From: an uncultured Candidatus Saccharibacteria bacterium
GTDB lineage: Bacteria > Patescibacteriota > Saccharimonadia > Saccharimonadales > Saccharimonadaceae
Length of the DNA stretch: 11,808 nucleotides
Assembly: GCA_947364965.1 (NCBI GenBank)
Contig: CANAUU010000024.1
Coordinates: forward strand, 1-11,808
Direction of reading: 5' to 3'
The translations under genes were made by a program, and so were the position numbers. Below are positions 1 through 5,796 of the stretch, in pieces. The notes beneath the pieces were generated by a model, which worked only from the letters and a program-made list of their open reading frames with translations, did no database searches and was not told where the DNA came from. Positions within the stretch are counted from its first letter, which is position 1; every line of letters begins with the position of its first letter.

Positions 1-863
1 CGATCACCGAAGGATGGGGCTTTGAGGACGAGGGTGTTGAAGACGCCTTTGAGTTTGTTCAAGACCAAGACAGAGAGAGCTTCGCCGGAAACTTCCTCGG
101 CGATGATGACGAGGTCTTTGCGGCCGGCCTGGGCGCATTGCTCGAGGAGTGGGATAAGTTCCTGGGCGCTGCTGATTTTTTTGTCGGTGATAAGGACGAG
201 GGGTTTCTCGAAGAGAGCTTCTTGGCGGTTGGTGTCGGTGACGAAGAAGGGCGAAGAATAGCCTTTGTCGTAGGTGAAGCCTTCGACGATTTCCTGCTCC
301 ATTTCGAGGCCTTGACCTTGCTCGACGGTGACGATGCCGTCTTTGCCTATTTTGCTGATGACGTCGGCGATGAGCTGGCCGATTTCTTTGTCGCCAGCGG
401 AGATGGAAGCAACTTCGGCAACTTTTTTGTCATCGCCTTCGATTTTTTCGGCGGATTTTTCAATGCCTTTGATGATTTCGGCGCCAGCTTCTTCAATTCC
501 CTTGCGAAGTTCCATAGGGTTGACGCCGGCGGCGATGAGTTTGTTAGCTTCGTTCAAGATATTGTAGGTCAAAACAGTGACGGTGGTGGTGCCGTCGCCA
601 GCAACTTTGTTGAGCTTTTGGGCAGCAGATTTGATGAGTTTGGCGCCGATTTGTTCGCCGAGGTTTTCTTCGGTGGAGCCGAGGTCGACGGCCTCGGCGA
701 CGGTGACGCCGTCATGGGTGATGGTTGGACCACCGTAGGATTTCTCGATGACGACGTTTTGGCCCTTCGGACCGAAGGTGACTTTGACGGCATCGTAGAG
801 TTGTTTGGCGCCGGCGAGGACTTTCTCGCGGGCTTCGTTAGTATAGAAAATCTTTTTTGCCAT
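1..863 (-). CDS. groEL: Chaperonin GroEL (60 kDa), N-terminal 287 residues, cut by the window edge
   Basis: Subunit of the cytoplasmic double-ring ATP-driven folding chamber that works with the GroES lid. The minus-strand frame from ATG at 863 runs open to base 1 and begins MAKKIFYTNEAREKVLAGAK, a normal GroEL start. Visible family motifs are TFGPKGQNVVI (residues 29-39), the nucleotide-binding HDGVTV (50-55) with its Asp51, and GDGTTT (89-94), the phosphate-binding loop. The remaining apical and C-terminal parts (the family is about 540-550 residues) lie outside the window. An AAAGGAAT ribosome site precedes the start. It lies downstream of groES in the same direction, separated by 238 bp that hold a 191-bp hairpin element, and no separate promoter is obvious, so transcription from the CIRCE-controlled groES promoter is likely. 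The long plus-strand open frames over this gene are shadows. Confidence 0.97.
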   Translation of the reverse strand, partial: MAKKIFYTNEAREKVLAGAKQLYDAVKVTFGPKGQNVVIEKSYGGPTITHDGVTVAEAVDLGSTEENLGEQIGAKLIKSAAQKLNKVAGDGTTTVTVLTYNILNEANKLIAAGVNPMELRKGIEEAGAEIIKGIEKSAEKIEGDDKKVAEVASISAGDKEIGQLIADVISKIGKDGIVTVEQGQGLEMEQEIVEGFTYDKGYSSPFFVTDTNRQEALFEKPLVLITDKKISSAQELIPLLEQCAQAGRKDLVIIAEEVSGEALSVLVLNKLKGVFNTLVLKAPSFGD

Positions 864-880
864 TTTGATTCCTTTGATTA

Positions 881-1071
881 TTGACAACTAGATTGCTGTT
901 AGTTTGCCTAGTAGGAGCGAACATCTCGCGCAAGGAATTCCTCTTGAGTTTTCCTAGCGGGCGCAAAAGTTCCGCGAACTGTCGCGCTGACTTTTGCTAA
1001 AACTAAAGATGAATTCTTTGGTTCGATGTTTTATACTCCTACTAGGCAGACTAACAGCAACCAGTTGTCGA
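881..1071. repeat. Long self-complementary element (MITE-like hairpin) between groES and groEL
   Basis: Terminal arms 881-917 and 1036-1071 are near-perfect inverted repeats of about 36 bp: TTGACAACT at the left end, AGTTGTCGA at the right end, with TTGCTGTTAGT and TGCCTAGTAGGAG matched inside. Pairing continues inward: CAAGGAATTC with GAATTCTTTG, CAAAAGT with ACTTTTG, and CGCG (973-976) with CGCG (983-986) around the loop AACTGT. Almost the whole element can therefore form one rod. A TA dinucleotide touches both ends (879-880 and 1072-1073), as expected for a TA-targeting IS630/Tc1-type non-autonomous insertion, but two bases are weak evidence. In the groES-groEL transcript it would form a large intercistronic hairpin that could lower read-through or protect mRNA ends. 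It codes for nothing. Confidence 0.75.
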
Positions 1072-1101
1072 TATAATTAAATAAATTAAAGTACTAAAAA
1101 T

Positions 1102-1356
1102 TTATAAAGTGGCGAGGACGTCTTCTTCTTTGAGGATGATGTAGTCGGTATCATCGATTTTGACGTCGGTTGTGGAATAGGATTTGTAGATGATTTTGTC
1201 GCCTTTTTTGACGGTTTTGACGTCGGGGCCGACGGACTCGACGACAGCGTAAGCGGGAGTCTCCTTCGCCTCACCGAGTAAAATACCAGATTTGGTTTGG
1301 GTCATAGGCTCTTCTTTGACGGCGACGACGCGGTCAGCTAAGGGTTTTAGTTGCAT
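1102..1356 (-). CDS. groES: Co-chaperonin GroES (10 kDa)
   Basis: Heptameric lid that binds GroEL through a mobile loop and closes the folding chamber in the cytoplasm. The 84-residue product begins MQLKPLADRVVAVKEEP, matching the GroES N-terminus. The mobile-loop region lies at about residues 17-32 (MTQTKSGILLGEAKET), followed by the VGPDV and VKKGDKIIYKSY segments of the barrel and the final YIILKEEDVLATL. It is slightly shorter than the usual 94-97 residues, mainly through tight loops. Start at 1356 is supported by AAGGAG four bases upstream. It is the first gene of the groES-groEL operon and is driven by the promoter at 1377-1405, which overlaps a CIRCE site. Confidence 0.97.
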   Translation of the reverse strand: MQLKPLADRVVAVKEEPMTQTKSGILLGEAKETPAYAVVESVGPDVKTVKKGDKIIYKSYSTTDVKIDDTDYIILKEEDVLATL

Positions 1357-1376
1357 AATTCTCCTTTCGTACCTCT

Positions 1377-1405
1377 ATATTAGCGCAGATTTTTAGCACT
1401 GTCAA
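1377..1405 (-). promoter_or_regulatory. Sigma-70-type promoter of groES-groEL
   Basis: On the minus strand a consensus -35 TTGACA (1400-1405) is followed after exactly 17 bases by -10 TAATAT (1377-1382). Transcription should start near 1370, just upstream of the groES ribosome site. The -35 lies inside the CIRCE operator. Confidence 0.9.
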
Positions 1406-1419
1406 GACATGAGTGCTAA
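1393..1419. promoter_or_regulatory. CIRCE operator (HrcA binding site)
   Basis: The plus strand reads TTAGCACTG, nine bases, GAGTGCTAA. The known CIRCE consensus is TTAGCACTC-N9-GAGTGCTAA, so only one position of the left arm differs. CIRCE is the binding site of the heat-shock repressor HrcA. Here its right half and spacer cover the -35 box of groES, so bound HrcA would block RNA polymerase directly. hrcA itself is not in the window. Confidence 0.95.
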
Positions 1420-1460
1420 ATAATTATGGTTTTTGGGGTGAAGTCCGTGGGGAGATTATT

Positions 1461-1503
1461 CAAAGTAAATATTTTTCTCAAAGTAATTGATTTTTTCAAA
1501 GTA
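1461..1503. promoter_or_regulatory. Three CAAAGTA direct repeats, probable operator of the toxin-antitoxin operon
   Basis: CAAAGTA occurs at 1461-1467, 1479-1485 and 1497-1503, exactly 18 bp start to start, inside a wider T-rich context (TTCAAAGTAAWT-like). A fourth CAAAGTA sits at 1535-1541, overlapping the vapB start codon. The repeats cover the promoter. AbrB-fold antitoxins normally autoregulate their operon, so an operator role is the natural reading (inference). Confidence 0.6.
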
Positions 1504-1515
1504 GTTTGGTATATA
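1487..1515 (+). promoter_or_regulatory. Probable promoter of the vapBC-type operon
   Basis: TTGATT (1487-1492), 17 bases, TATATA (1510-1515). A second AT-rich -10-like box follows at 1514-1526, so the exact start is uncertain. The boxes interleave with the CAAAGTA repeats. Confidence 0.55.
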
Positions 1516-1540
1516 TAAAGTATAGTATAAGGAACAAAGT

Positions 1541-1879
1541 ATGGAAACAGCACAAATTAAAGCGAAGCTCTCAAATGGATTTCAAATAACGGTACCTAGT
1601 ATGGTTCGGAAGGCATTAGGGCTGGAGGCAGGCGATACGTTGGATATTGCTCTTGAGGGGAATAGAGCAGTTTTGGTGAAGGCGGAGACTCGGGAAGAGA
1701 CGATTGCGCGAGTTTTCGCGGAGATGGATCGGATTAACGAAGAGGCTAGAAAGAGGATGACTCCGGAGCAGAAGAAGCGTTGGGAAATGATGAAAGGGTG
1801 GACTGTGAATCAATATCATGAATATTTCGATAATCTACCGGAGACTAAGGCTTATCTGAAGGAGAAATATGGCGTTTAG
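1541..1879 (+). CDS. vapB: AbrB/SpoVT-fold antitoxin (VapB-type), first gene of a toxin-antitoxin pair
   Basis: Cytoplasmic DNA-binding antitoxin expected to bind and neutralise the PIN toxin encoded next and to repress its own operon. In 112 residues, about residues 8-48 form a swapped-hairpin AbrB domain: the sequence NGFQITVPSMVRKALGLEAG matches the pattern ('ITIPxxVRxxLGLxxGD') of this family. Residues 49-112 are charged and helical (REETIARVFAEMDRINEEAR), the region that in such antitoxins wraps the toxin. AAGGA lies seven bases before the start. The stop overlaps the toxin start by 11 bp, a tight coupling typical of toxin-antitoxin operons. The C-terminal half is longer than in many VapB proteins (70-90 residues). 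The subfamily name is inferred from the partner. Confidence 0.85.
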   Translation: METAQIKAKLSNGFQITVPSMVRKALGLEAGDTLDIALEGNRAVLVKAETREETIARVFAEMDRINEEARKRMTPEQKKRWEMMKGWTVNQYHEYFDNLPETKAYLKEKYGV

Positions 1880-2270
1880 AACTCGAGAATCGTTGGACAC
1901 GAATATTATTTTGCGGATAATGCTGAAAGATATCCCAGAGCAATGCTTGCGGATACAGGATTTGTTTCTGCGACAGGGTTGCGTTTATGATGTGGCGGAT
2001 TTGGCGATTACAGAGGCGGTTTATGTGATGCAAAAGAATTTTACGAGACATGAAGTTGTGAAGATGATAAAACTTTTATTTGAATTGCCGGATATTCGGG
2101 CGAATTTTGGGCTTTTTGAGCGAGTGCTGCCGATGTACTTGGAGAATCCGAAGTTGTCGTTTAATGATTGTTGCTTGGCGGGATATGCAGCGCTGAATGA
2201 GGCAGAACCGTTGTGGACATTTGACAAGGATTTGGCGAAGACGTCAGGGACGGCGAAGCTGTTGGGATAG
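1869..2270 (+). CDS. vapC: PIN-domain ribonuclease toxin (VapC-type)
   Basis: Metal-dependent RNase expected to cleave tRNA or rRNA when free of its antitoxin. Over 133 residues the PIN acidic residues are visible in order: Asp10 in LDTNIIL (9-15), Glu49 in ITEAVYVM, Asp100 in SFNDCCLAG and Asp119 in WTFDKDLAK. Length matches the family (125-140). AAGGAG six bases upstream supports the start at 1869, which lies inside the end of the antitoxin gene. The toxin looks intact, with no stop or missing catalytic residue. A hairpin at 2292-2400 and a terminator at 2505-2544 lie downstream. The target RNA cannot be told from the sequence. Confidence 0.88.
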   Translation: MAFRTRESLDTNIILRIMLKDIPEQCLRIQDLFLRQGCVYDVADLAITEAVYVMQKNFTRHEVVKMIKLLFELPDIRANFGLFERVLPMYLENPKLSFNDCCLAGYAALNEAEPLWTFDKDLAKTSGTAKLLG

Positions 2271-2291
2271 GGGTTCTAAGTCTGGGCGAGG

Positions 2292-2400
2292 TAGGTTTGC
2301 CTTATGTCAAAGAGACGCCTGCAGCGGAAAATATCTGTCTTTGTCGGTCTATGATCGTGGAAAGCGGTTCTTTTAGTCCCTTTTGCATAAGGTAAACTTG
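2292..2400. repeat. Long hairpin downstream of vapC
   Basis: AGGTTTGCCTTATG (2293-2306) pairs with CATAAGGTAAACTT (2386-2399) over 14 bp with two G-U pairs. The stem continues imperfectly inward (TCAAAGAGAC with GTCCCTTTTG). It lies 22 bp after the vapC stop. It is not followed by a T run, so it is not a classical terminator. No coding potential is seen. 2271-2778 as a whole has no gene: it holds this hairpin, the inverted repeat pair, the terminator, and an AT-rich stretch 2600-2715. Confidence 0.55.
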
Positions 2401-2463
2401 CTTCGCTTTGACCTTAGATTATCTTTACTTCGTTTTAGTTGTGTTGTCTTGTTTGCGAGGTTT

Positions 2464-2491
2464 CCGCCCCAGCCGCCGCCCTATCAAGTAG
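2464..2491 (+). repeat. Left copy of a 28/29-bp inverted repeat
   Basis: CCGCCCCAGCC starts this copy and CAAGTAG ends it. On the minus strand the same sequence recurs at 2716-2744 with two mismatches and one extra base. Its C-rich make-up stands out against its surroundings. Confidence 0.7.
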
Positions 2492-2504
2492 ATTTTGCTT
2501 TTTT

Positions 2505-2544
2505 CTCATCTTCCCGTGTGATGCGTTTTGGGAAGATGAGTTTT
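2505..2544 (+). terminator. Rho-independent terminator of the toxin-antitoxin operon
   Basis: CTCATCTTCCC (2505-2515) pairs perfectly with GGGAAGATGAG (2530-2540), an 11-bp stem with a 14-base loop, followed by TTTTGTTT on the plus strand. On the minus strand it is followed by A residues, so it serves the plus strand. It is 235 bp from the vapC stop. Confidence 0.75.
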
Positions 2545-2715
2545 GTTTCACGAGAGGTCTGTAGGCGATTTGTTTAGCGTCGTTTGACTTCCTATGAAAC
2601 ATGAGCGTATATAGTTTGATATCGAATTGTAAAAAAGGAATAGGTATGTGCTATATCGTTGACTATATATGTATTAGTATATGGAATTGTTTGGAGGGCA
2701 TCCATATATTATTGA

Positions 2716-2744
2716 CTACTTGGTAGGTGCGGTGGCTGGGGCGG
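2716..2744 (-). repeat. Right copy of the 28/29-bp inverted repeat, just downstream of the surface protein gene
   Basis: Read on the minus strand it begins CCGCCCCAGCC and ends CAAGTAG. It lies 35 bp beyond the stop of the surface protein gene (2779). With the copy at 2464-2491 it frames 224 bp that include the vapBC terminator. Confidence 0.7.
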
Positions 2745-2778
2745 ATGGCATAAGGTGCGACGTCTGGCTTGTTGGGAT

Positions 2779-3808
2779 TTAGCGGGCGAGACAGCGAACA
2801 GAGAAACCAGCTTGACGACCAGCCGTATATGAAGGAGTGACGACGCTTGCGTCAGCGAAGTTCAGATTAAGAGCAGCTGTCCCATTAGAGTCCGGCGTGG
2901 ATGACCAATAGAAGCCATAATCGCCAGCGCGAGAGAATAGAACATCAACAGTTTGATCGACGGCGCCGCCTCTTACAAAATACAATGGGGCACTAGTCAG
3001 TTTAGCTACGCTTGTTCCAATTGTGTAAAGATTTACCAAGTTTCCAAAAGAACCAGTGTTAGCGTTGTTAGTAGTTGGTAGCTTCCAACCTTTTGGGCAA
3101 ATAGAACTTGAGGCTTGGTCAGTAGCAATAGCCCCACCGGATCCAGCTGTTGCGGTATTCCACTGGTAATAATTGCCAACAATATAATGAGCATCGGTGT
3201 CCTTATTTTGTGTGGTTGGTGTGGCGTAAGCCGTAAACTGTTTTGAGCATTGCGAAATTTCGTTATTTGGATAACCACAGCTCTTTGGGACTGTTGGATC
3301 GGTAATTATATAATTTCCTAAGCTCCAAGATCGCTGTCCAGTATTATCTACTAAAACCGTAGAACTTATAAGTCTTGGCAGTAGTTGCGCCAGGAATTAT
3401 ATTTGCACTTTTCTCACCAACAAGGTCTTTAGTATTGCTTTTTAAATAAACCGCATAGCCGCCGGAGTTCTGTACGGAAACAGTTGCCGTAACATTAATT
3501 TGCGCAGATTGGCCACCGCTCGTAGTTGGCGTAAGTGAAGTTGAACCAGAAGAAGGGGTAAAGGAAATATTGACAGTGGAGGCAGTGGCGGCGGGCATAA
3601 CATTAGCATCTTGGTTAGTTATTTCGGAGCTATTTTCTGAATCTTCGAGGGCGCGGGCGGATGAATTGGCGATAGGGTTGATGAGTAGGAATGCTAGAGT
3701 GAGTAGGCTTAAGCAGCTAGCTTTTCCGATGGTTGAACTTGTATTTGAAATACGAGTTCGTTGACGCTTTTCCTCTGTAAAATTATAATTTCTTTGGCTT
3801 ATTTGCAT
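2779..3808 (-). pseudogene. Secreted surface protein with C-terminal FISUMP-type domain, interrupted by a one-base frameshift
   Basis: Probably an exported cell-surface protein. The start at 3808 has AAGGAGGG six bases upstream. The first frame gives 154 residues: a long basic N-terminus (EEKRQRTR), hydrophobic segment 31-48, a likely signal-peptidase site after SSARA (49-53), then a Thr/Ser-rich region with ASTVNISFTPSS (76-87). It stops at 3344-3346. The next frame carries on without loss from VDNTGQRSWSLGNYIITDP to a stop at 2779 and holds FISUMP hallmarks: ICPKGWKLPT, FYWSST and the closing SVRCLAR. Removing one base near 3358-3368 joins them into 342 residues (1,029 nt, divisible by three) with sensible sequence across the joint. 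It may be a true inactivating mutation, a sequencing error or, less likely, programmed +1 frameshifting at AGA-TAA. The N-terminal part resembles the gene starting at 11461, so the two are paralogues. Ligand or function is unknown. Confidence 0.8.
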
Positions 3809-4031
3809 AAGGGCCCTCCTTTTGGTTTGTATGAACACCCCGGCGGGCCAAAGTAAAAGCTTCAAGACCTAATACAAAAATGACACCGCAAGGGTGTTCA
3901 ACAAACTATTCTACGAGCATCGCACTCAAAGTAGTAGCCTGAACCTTACGGTGCCATTTTACTACTTTAATGCGACGAAGCGGTACATAACAAAAACGCG
4001 CTCGTATATTTTATGAATAATTTGTTGAACA
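3809..4031 (-). promoter_or_regulatory. Structured 5' leader RNA, copy 1 (candidate riboswitch/attenuator of surface protein)
   Basis: From the expected transcription start to the start codon the minus strand forms nested helices. P1 pairs TGTTCAACAAATTATTC (plus 4015-4031) with the strand at 3895-3911, 17 bp with one G-U. P2 pairs TACGAGC (4000-4006) with GCTCGTA (3912-3918). P3 pairs 3960-3975 with 3920-3936 (AAGTAGTA with TACTACTT, and TCGCA with TGCGA). Next come the small hairpin ACACC-loop-GGTGT (3883-3897) followed by five T, then GGGGTGTTCA (3832-3841), CCCGCC (3842-3847) and the Shine-Dalgarno GGAGGG (3814-3819). The same layout recurs at 11225-11460. GAACACCC can pair with P1, with GGTGT, or with GGGTGTTC, which are mutually exclusive. 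CCCGCC is complementary to most of GGAGGG. Ligand unknown. Confidence 0.75.
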
Positions 4032-4036
4032 ATTTA

Positions 4037-4045
4037 ATTATATCA
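4037..4045 (-). promoter_or_regulatory. Extended -10 promoter of the frameshifted surface protein gene
   Basis: The minus strand reads TGATATAAT, a perfect extended -10 (TGnTATAAT). No good -35 is seen at 17 bp; TTCACA lies at 19 bp. The start would fall near 4030, right at the 5' strand of leader helix P1. Confidence 0.7.
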
Positions 4046-4140
4046 CGAGCAAAATGGTTTGTGTGAAAATTCGAAATCTTATAAAATAACATGGTGTTTT
4101 GTGAGAAAGTCGGAATAGATAATAAATAACCTTGTGCGGG

Positions 4141-4148
4141 TGTATAAT
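4141..4148 (+). promoter_or_regulatory. Promoter -10 region of the murE-like gene
   Basis: TGTATAAT with consensus TATAAT at 4143-4148, 22 bp before the start codon. The -35 position is poor (TAATAA). Similar boxes precede tsaD and the femX-like gene, suggesting that -10-driven promoters are common here. It diverges from the surface protein promoter about 100 bp away. Confidence 0.6.
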
Positions 4149-4170
4149 AGAGGAAAGAAGTGGAGAGAAT

Positions 4171-5514
4171 ATGAGTTTGAAGAGTTTTGTGGAGAAAGTG
4201 CCGTTTTATGACGAGCTGGTGTTGCCACTGCACTTTGGGCAGGCGGTGGCGGCGGGAGTGAAAAATGGTTGGCCGGGCAAGAAGATGCGAGTGATTGCGG
4301 TGACGGGGACGAACGGCAAAACAACGACGTGTTTTATGATTTGGAAAATGCTGAATGCGGCGGGGCATAAGACTGGGTTGCTCACGACGGTGGCTTGGGG
4401 CGGGGTAAACGGGGACGAGAATGATATTGTCGATTCGACGGATGGGGCTGCGGCGAAGGACGCAATGCGGATGCATAAACAGTTTGAGCATATGACGACG
4501 GAGCGAGTGGGGGTGTTGAACGAGCGGATGAAGGCGATTTATGAGGCGGGGGCGGAGTTCCTCGTCCTCGAGACGACGTCGCATGCGCTAGTGCAATCTC
4601 GGATATTGGGGGTGCCGGTGGAGGTGGGGGTGCTGACGAATATTACGCATGAGCATCTTGATTATCATAAGACGTTCGAGAAATATCGGGCGGCGAAGTT
4701 GAAATTGTTCAAGAAGGCGAAGTATGGGGTGGTGAACGCGGACGATCCAAACGCGGGATATTTCGTGGAGAAATATGCGGATAGTGATATATATACTTAT
4801 GGGATTGAGGAAGGGCGGTTCCGAGCAGTAGAGGTGGAGCTGGATGCAGCTGGGGTTAAATATGCATGTCATGATATGAATGGCGAGTGGGGGGATTTGG
4901 TGATAGAAACACAGATTCCAGGGAAGTTTAATGTTTATAATTCCCTGGCGGCGGTGGGGGTGGGGCGGCGAGTGGGACTCGCGGAGGAGGAGATTGCGCG
5001 GGGGCTGAGGTCGCTGGAATCGGTCGAGGGGCGGATGACGCGGATTCGGGAGGGACAGGATTTTGAGGTGATTGTGGACTATGCGCACGCGCCGGATGCG
5101 CTAGAGAAGGTGTTTGAGAGTGTGAGGCACGGAGTCGATAAGGGACGAAGAATTATCTCGGTGCACGGGGGTGCGGGGCGACGGGATCCGTCGACACGGC
5201 CGATTCGAGGGGAGATTCTGGGGCGAGAGAGCGACGTGGTGATTATTACGGAAGATGATTCGCGGGATGAGGATCCGAAGGAAATTGCGGCGATGTTTGT
5301 CGAAGGAGCCGAGAAGTCGGGCAAGAAACTGGGAGAGGATTTGTTCGTGGAAATCGATCGAGAGAAGGCAATCCGAAAAGCGGTCAAGATGGCTAAGGCT
5401 GGGGATTTGGTCTTGATTCTGGGGAAGGGGCATGAGAAGACGATTTTGCGCGCGGATGGGCCACACGAGTTTGAGGATATTAAGGTGGCGCAGAAGGTGC
5501 TAAAAGAAAGGTAG
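4171..5514 (+). CDS. murE: Mur ligase family protein, MurE-like (UDP-MurNAc-tripeptide synthetase), short N-terminal domain
   Basis: ATP-dependent amide ligase of cytoplasmic peptidoglycan precursor synthesis, expected to add the third stem residue to UDP-MurNAc-L-Ala-D-Glu. In 447 residues: ATP loop VTGTNGKTTT (44-53), ETTSHAL (134-140), THEHLDYH with Lys176 in YRAAK (the position of the carbamylated lysine), DYAHAPDAL (303-311), HGGAGRRDPSTRP (332-344), DDSRDEDP (362-369) and GKGHEKT (418-424). These match the central and C-terminal Mur ligase domains. Only about 40 residues precede the ATP loop, whereas classical MurE has about 100 there forming the UDP-binding domain. The DNPR substrate motif of meso-diaminopimelate enzymes reads DDSR here; the Arg is kept, so the added amino acid is unsure. 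Start 4171 is chosen for GGAGAG upstream; 13 more codons are open but lack a ribosome site. Confidence 0.88.
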   Translation: MSLKSFVEKVPFYDELVLPLHFGQAVAAGVKNGWPGKKMRVIAVTGTNGKTTTCFMIWKMLNAAGHKTGLLTTVAWGGVNGDENDIVDSTDGAAAKDAMRMHKQFEHMTTERVGVLNERMKAIYEAGAEFLVLETTSHALVQSRILGVPVEVGVLTNITHEHLDYHKTFEKYRAAKLKLFKKAKYGVVNADDPNAGYFVEKYADSDIYTYGIEEGRFRAVEVELDAAGVKYACHDMNGEWGDLVIETQIPGKFNVYNSLAAVGVGRRVGLAEEEIARGLRSLESVEGRMTRIREGQDFEVIVDYAHAPDALEKVFESVRHGVDKGRRIISVHGGAGRRDPSTRPIRGEILGRESDVVIITEDDSRDEDPKEIAAMFVEGAEKSGKKLGEDLFVEIDREKAIRKAVKMAKAGDLVLILGKGHEKTILRADGPHEFEDIKVAQKVLKER

Positions 5515-5518
5515 ATAA

Positions 5519-5644
5519 GGCAGCTGTTTCGTGAATCCTTCTTTTTTCGAGGCGCGTCGCCAGCGCCCGTCGTTACGGGGCTGTCGCGCTCTTCCTCGTC
5601 GTAACTCCGGATCCTCTCAAAAAGCAGTATTAACGAAACAGCCC
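5519..5644. repeat. Long hairpin element directly after murE
   Basis: GCTGTTTCGT (5523-5532) pairs with ACGAAACAGC (5633-5642). The arms continue inward imperfectly (CTTTTTTCGAGG against CCTCTCAAAAAG), with an inner stem CAGCGCCCG with CGGGGCTG around TCGTTA. It starts 5 bp after the murE stop. Its centre shares CTGTCGCGCT (5581-5590) with the groES-groEL element (979-988). A run of six T follows at 5653-5658, so it might also end transcription. The rest of the gap 5645-5796 shows no gene. Confidence 0.6.
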
Positions 5645-5796
5645 AACTTATATTTTTTAGCTCTGAATTTTTCAAAAATCCTTTGTTTTTGGTGTCATTT
5701 GGCTGCGCAATGGGTGGCAAAATGGGTTCTGGTTGAGGGCTTGTGTGGCTATTGGGTGTTCGTTGGGTAGCCATTGGGGGCAAGCGTTTGAGGGGC

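Noticed and set aside
138..884. 248-codon plus-strand open frame
   Set aside because: It is the exact antisense of groEL; its Phe/Asp/Gly-rich product (FDDFGASFF) is typical of a shadow, and groEL is certain.
1461..1541. Short repeats considered as a CRISPR array
   Set aside because: Repeat unit is seven bases with 11-bp spacing, far too short for CRISPR; an operator fits better.
2383..2577. 64-codon plus-strand frame with PPQPPPYQ
   Set aside because: It overlaps the inverted repeat, the hairpin arm and the terminator, has no ribosome site, and the proline run is just the C-rich repeat translated.
2646..2726. 26-codon frame MCYIVDYICIS with a purine-rich stretch upstream
   Set aside because: Too short, lies in AT-rich sequence downstream of converging genes, and ends in the inverted repeat; no supporting signal beyond a weak GGAAT.
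3033..3278. 81-codon minus-strand frame within the surface protein gene
   Set aside because: It lies in the third frame; the FISUMP motifs run through the other frame, so this is a shadow.
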